Shown here piece by piece: positions 7,613 to 9,396 of a stretch of DNA of 9,396 bases. The DNA is taken from NCBI GenBank assembly GCA_051745935.1, contig JBNJEM010000296.1, forward strand, positions 1 to 9,396, given 5' to 3'. The position numbers were made by a program, and so were the translations under genes. Origin of the DNA: JBNJEM01 sp051745935 (GTDB lineage: Bacteria; Planctomycetota; Planctomycetia; Pirellulales; Pirellulaceae). Within the stretch, counting starts at the first letter, position 1. Each line of letters starts with the position of its first letter. The notes beneath the pieces are model-generated. The model did no database searches, was not told the origin of the DNA, and worked only from the letters and a program-made list of their open reading frames with translations.

Positions 7613-8215
7613 ATGACAACCGTGACAAACAACTGGAAAAGGTTGCTTGCCCTAGTAATCGCATTCAGTGGATTAGTGCTGGCGAATACCACTGCTTGGG
7701 CTCACTGCGACACCGAAAGCGGCCCGGTCGCGGTGGACGCCCGCAAGGCGCTGGAAACCGGCACATTCAAAACCGTTGCTATCTGGGTGGGGGAGGAACA
7801 GAACGATGAATTGCGCTCGGCATTCGACCAGTCCCTGCCCGTTTATCAAATGGGCGGTAAGGCCGCGAAGCTGGCTGAGCAGTATTTCATGGAAACGGCC
7901 GTGAGACTCCACCGCCAAGCGGAAGGTTTTCCCTACACTGGCTTGAAACCCGCGCAACCTTTGCCCTTGGATGTCGCAACGGCTGAACGCGCTCTGGAGA
8001 CCGGGGATATCGAGCCGGTTTTGGAACTGCTGGAGGCGGAGCTGCGGAAGAAAGTGACAACGCTGTTCGACGAGGCCCGCGCGGCGCGGAAAGAGAAGGA
8101 GAAAAGCCTGGATGCCGGTCGGGAATGGGCCGATGCGTATGTCGAATACGTGATCTATGTCCATGGCCTATACAAGACGATCAAGGCCGGGGCCGAACAC
8201 GGCGTGGGCGAATAA
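7613..8215 (+). CDS. Secreted DUF6448-like protein with internal helical duplication
   Basis: This encodes 200 residues of unknown function. AAGGAG at 7600-7605, 7 nt before the ATG at 7613, makes that the start rather than the in-frame GTG at 7586. Residues 1-30 are a classic Sec signal peptide (basic WKR, hydrophobic LLALVIAFSGLVLA, cleavage after AWA at 28-30). The mature protein therefore begins His31-Cys32-Asp33 and would act in the periplasm or outside the cell. Cys32 is the only Cys in the mature part, so it cannot form an internal disulfide. Residues 42-75 (DARKALETG to FDQSL) and 122-156 (TAERALETG to FDEAR) are copies of one helical unit. RLHRQAEGFPYTGLKPA (98-114) and YVHGLY (182-187) carry further His residues that could join His31 in binding a metal. 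From memory this layout matches DUF6448 proteins (AHCD start, KALETG, PYTGLKPA); the family name is less certain than the features themselves. Confidence 0.75.
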   Translation: MTTVTNNWKRLLALVIAFSGLVLANTTAWAHCDTESGPVAVDARKALETGTFKTVAIWVGEEQNDELRSAFDQSLPVYQMGGKAAKLAEQYFMETAVRLHRQAEGFPYTGLKPAQPLPLDVATAERALETGDIEPVLELLEAELRKKVTTLFDEARAARKEKEKSLDAGREWADAYVEYVIYVHGLYKTIKAGAEHGVGE

Positions 8216-8301
8216 CAATGGAGGCAACAATATCCGCCAAAGGCTCTAGCAGCGGGAGCATGTGGGCACCAGTCCAGTTTGGCGTAGCCGTGATAGACGT
8301 C

Positions 8302-8327
8302 GGGTCAGGTCTTGACTTATAACTTAT
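8302..8327. repeat. Probable dispersed repeat (GGGTCAGGTCTTGACTTAT type)
   Basis: The stretch GGGTCAGGTCTTGACTTAT followed by AACTTAT looks, from memory, like a short sequence repeated in many planctomycete and other bacterial genomes, often next to Y1-type (REP-associated) transposase genes or their remnants. The window has one copy and no transposase gene beside it. A second role as a -35 element (TTGACT at 8312-8317) is possible, but no -10 sits at the right distance. Confidence 0.35.
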
Positions 8328-8545
8328 CGGCATGATCATTGAAAGCCATGTCACGGCCATGGCGGATTTAAGGGGGGGACGCGGGCTTCGCCGGGGATCG
8401 CGGTGGACGCAGCTCCCTCGGCGAGGCTTTTGTTGACATCCGCACAGCCAACGTCCGCACCGACAGACCCGAATGCCCAAGTACCCAACGTCAACGATTC
8501 GGTGAAGTAGCCATTGGCCTCGGGGGTGACGGTTGATCAGAGGCT

Positions 8546-8574
8546 TTGCGAATCGGTTGGAAACCAGCTAGAAT
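8546..8574 (+). promoter_or_regulatory. Candidate promoter of the toxin-antitoxin operon
   Basis: TTGCGA (8546-8551), a 17-bp spacer and TAGAAT (8569-8574) form a good sigma70-type promoter: four of six at -35 and five of six at -10. It lies about 97 nt upstream of the antitoxin ATG. TA promoters are usually repressed by the antitoxin or the TA complex, but no clear palindromic operator overlaps this one. Confidence 0.5.
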
Positions 8575-8670
8575 CAAGGGGAAATACTACGGGCAGATTA
8601 GGATTCAAGACAATGATCGACGTTAATCAGGTTTGGATTGGTTCATGATTTGTGTTGGGAGACAAACCCG

Positions 8671-8898
8671 ATGACTTTGACGGGACGTGTTCAAAACGGC
8701 GTGGTTGTGTTCGATCAGCCTCTGCAAGTTCCCGACGGGACCGTTGCACGTGTTGACCTGTTGAATCCGGACCAGACTAAAACGACGCCGCCGCAGCCCC
8801 GAAAGGGTGGACAGTGGAAGGGGCAGGTCTTTATCGCGCCTGATTTCGACATTCTGCCGGACGATATCCAGGAGGCGTTCGGAATGAACGACTCATGA
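8671..8898 (+). CDS. Small antitoxin of a VapBC-like pair (DUF104-like)
   Basis: This encodes 75 residues and is the first gene of a two-gene operon. The ATG at 8671 is preferred because GGGAGA (8657-8662) lies 8 nt upstream; an in-frame ATG at 8638 would add 11 residues but lacks a ribosome site. Residues 1-32 (MTLTGRVQNGVVVFDQPLQV, then PDGTVARVDLL) look like a short beta-barrel of the DUF104 / AF2212 type often found beside PIN toxins. A Pro/Thr/Gln-rich linker follows. The acidic, hydrophobic C-terminus (IAPDFDILPDDIQEAFGM, 55-72) fits a tail that wraps the toxin and blocks its active site. The last codons overlap the vapC start. The role is inferred mainly from context and layout; the subfamily is uncertain. 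Confidence 0.7.
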   Translation: MTLTGRVQNGVVVFDQPLQVPDGTVARVDLLNPDQTKTTPPQPRKGGQWKGQVFIAPDFDILPDDIQEAFGMNDS

Positions 8899-9272
8899 AG
8901 TTGCTGCTCGATACGCATGTCGTGTTGTGGTGGCTGGACGATCCACTGTTGCTGTCGCTGACGGCGCGCGAGGCTATCGCGGATCCCGTCAACGATGTGC
9001 TCGTCAGCGCTGCCGTCTGCTGGGAGATTGCGATCAAGCGTGGACTCGGCAAGCTGACCGCCCCAGCCGATCTGCGCGGGGCGCTGCACAGCTGCGACTT
9101 CAGGGAGCTACACATCACATCCGCGCATGCGCTGGCCACGGAAACGCTACCGATGCATCATCGCGATCCGTTCGACCGGATGTTGGTGGCTCAGGCGTTC
9201 ATGGAAGGAGCCACACTGGTGTCGCGCGATCCCATGGTCGCAACCTACCGCGTGTCGACGATCACCGCTTGA
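8895..9272 (+). CDS. vapC: VapC-type PIN-domain ribonuclease toxin
   Basis: This 125-residue protein is typical in length for VapC toxins, metal-dependent endoribonucleases that cut tRNA or rRNA and stop translation when the antitoxin is degraded. The acidic PIN residues are all present: Asp6 in LLLDTHVVLWW, Glu44 in CWEIAIKRGLGKL, Asp91/Asp94 in HHRDPFDRMLVAQA, and Asp112 in LVSRDP. The DPFDRMLVAQA motif places it in the common bacterial PIN subgroup. Its ATG overlaps the antitoxin TGA (ATGA, 8895-8898), implying translational coupling that keeps antitoxin made first. Nothing suggests inactivation. The actual RNA target cannot be read from the sequence. Confidence 0.92.
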   Translation: MKLLLDTHVVLWWLDDPLLLSLTAREAIADPVNDVLVSAAVCWEIAIKRGLGKLTAPADLRGALHSCDFRELHITSAHALATETLPMHHRDPFDRMLVAQAFMEGATLVSRDPMVATYRVSTITA

Positions 9273-9394
9273 TTTGCTTCCGATTTTTCCGCGACATTCG
9301 AGTCCATCACAACGTGAGCCAAGATTGCCAGCAATTCATCTTCTTCTGGAACGGAATCGACTGTCTTGCCGAGAGCAACACCGTGCTCTGGCTG
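9245..9394 (-). CDS. Possible C-terminal end of a gene entering from the right edge
   Basis: On the minus strand one frame is open from the window edge to a TAG at 9245-9247, about 49 residues, reading QPEHGVALGKTVDSVPEEDE, then LLAILAHVVMDSNVAEKSEA and a short end. The mix of acidic and aliphatic residues looks coding, and the other two minus frames have stops. It would converge on vapC and overlap its 3' end by 28 nt. No family is recognised, and the start lies outside the window. Confidence 0.35.
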   Translation of the reverse strand, partial: QPEHGVALGKTVDSVPEEDELLAILAHVVMDSNVAEKSEANQAVIVDTR

Positions 9395-9396
9395 CG

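Larger units (their letters stand above)
8216..8670. other. Gene-poor spacer with repeats and the TA promoter
   Basis: This 455-bp spacer lies between the secreted-protein gene and the toxin-antitoxin operon. It holds a probable dispersed repeat (8302-8327), a small hairpin GCCATG/CATGGC (8345-8350 with 8358-8363) and a promoter at 8546-8574. One frame ending at the TAG at 8508-8510 reads SAQPTSAPTDPNAQVPNVND near its end and could be the tail of a lost gene. Another, ATG 8613 to TGA 8648, would encode only 11 residues inside the TA leader. Neither is called as a gene. Confidence 0.45.

Noticed and set aside
1..9396. CRISPR array, tRNA or rRNA genes
   Set aside because: No regularly spaced direct repeats and no tRNA- or rRNA-like segment was seen on either strand by eye.

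Overview
The window is GC-rich bacterial chromosomal DNA with single genes separated by fairly long spacers. No rRNA, tRNA, CRISPR array or intact transposase gene is visible. The gene types fit a planctomycete or a related soil or aquatic lineage: a FabV-type enoyl reductase, a very large SNF2 ATPase with a helical N-terminal half, a small secreted DUF6448-like protein, a VapBC-like pair, a truncated secreted transglutaminase-like gene and many short palindromic repeats. This assignment is a judgement from gene style, not a proof.

Layout. Positions 1-154 carry two consecutive hairpins. Positions 155-550 encode the N-terminal part of a secreted protein that stops soon after its presumed catalytic Cys. 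Positions 551-1532 (about 1 kb) hold no intact gene: there are short coding-like remnants, a perfect hairpin at 725-745, and a pair of inverted 42-bp palindromic REP-like units at 1208-1323. Positions 1533-2711 (minus) are fabV, a single-subunit NADH-dependent enoyl-ACP/CoA reductase. Positions 2712-3197 form a divergent spacer with a plausible sigma70-type promoter pointing each way. Positions 3198-7337 (plus) encode a 1379-residue SNF2-family ATPase, nearly half of the window. After a 275-bp spacer with two palindromes, 7613-8215 encodes a secreted DUF6448-like protein with an internal duplication and a predicted mature N-terminus of His-Cys-Asp. Positions 8216-8670 hold another gene-poor spacer with a probable dispersed repeat and a good promoter. 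That promoter drives a two-gene toxin-antitoxin operon: a small antitoxin (8671-8898) and a PIN-domain VapC toxin (8895-9272), with stop and start codons overlapping as ATGA. A possible minus-strand gene enters from the right edge and converges on vapC.

How the genes relate. Only the antitoxin and toxin are clearly one operon. fabV (fatty-acid elongation) and the SNF2 gene (DNA or nucleoprotein remodelling) are divergently transcribed and need not be functionally linked. No methyltransferase, nuclease or other partner sits beside the SNF2 gene, so the window gives no direct evidence of a defence system. The most interesting items are the SNF2 protein's architecture, the N-terminal His/Cys of the secreted protein, the inverted REP pair and the small TA module.
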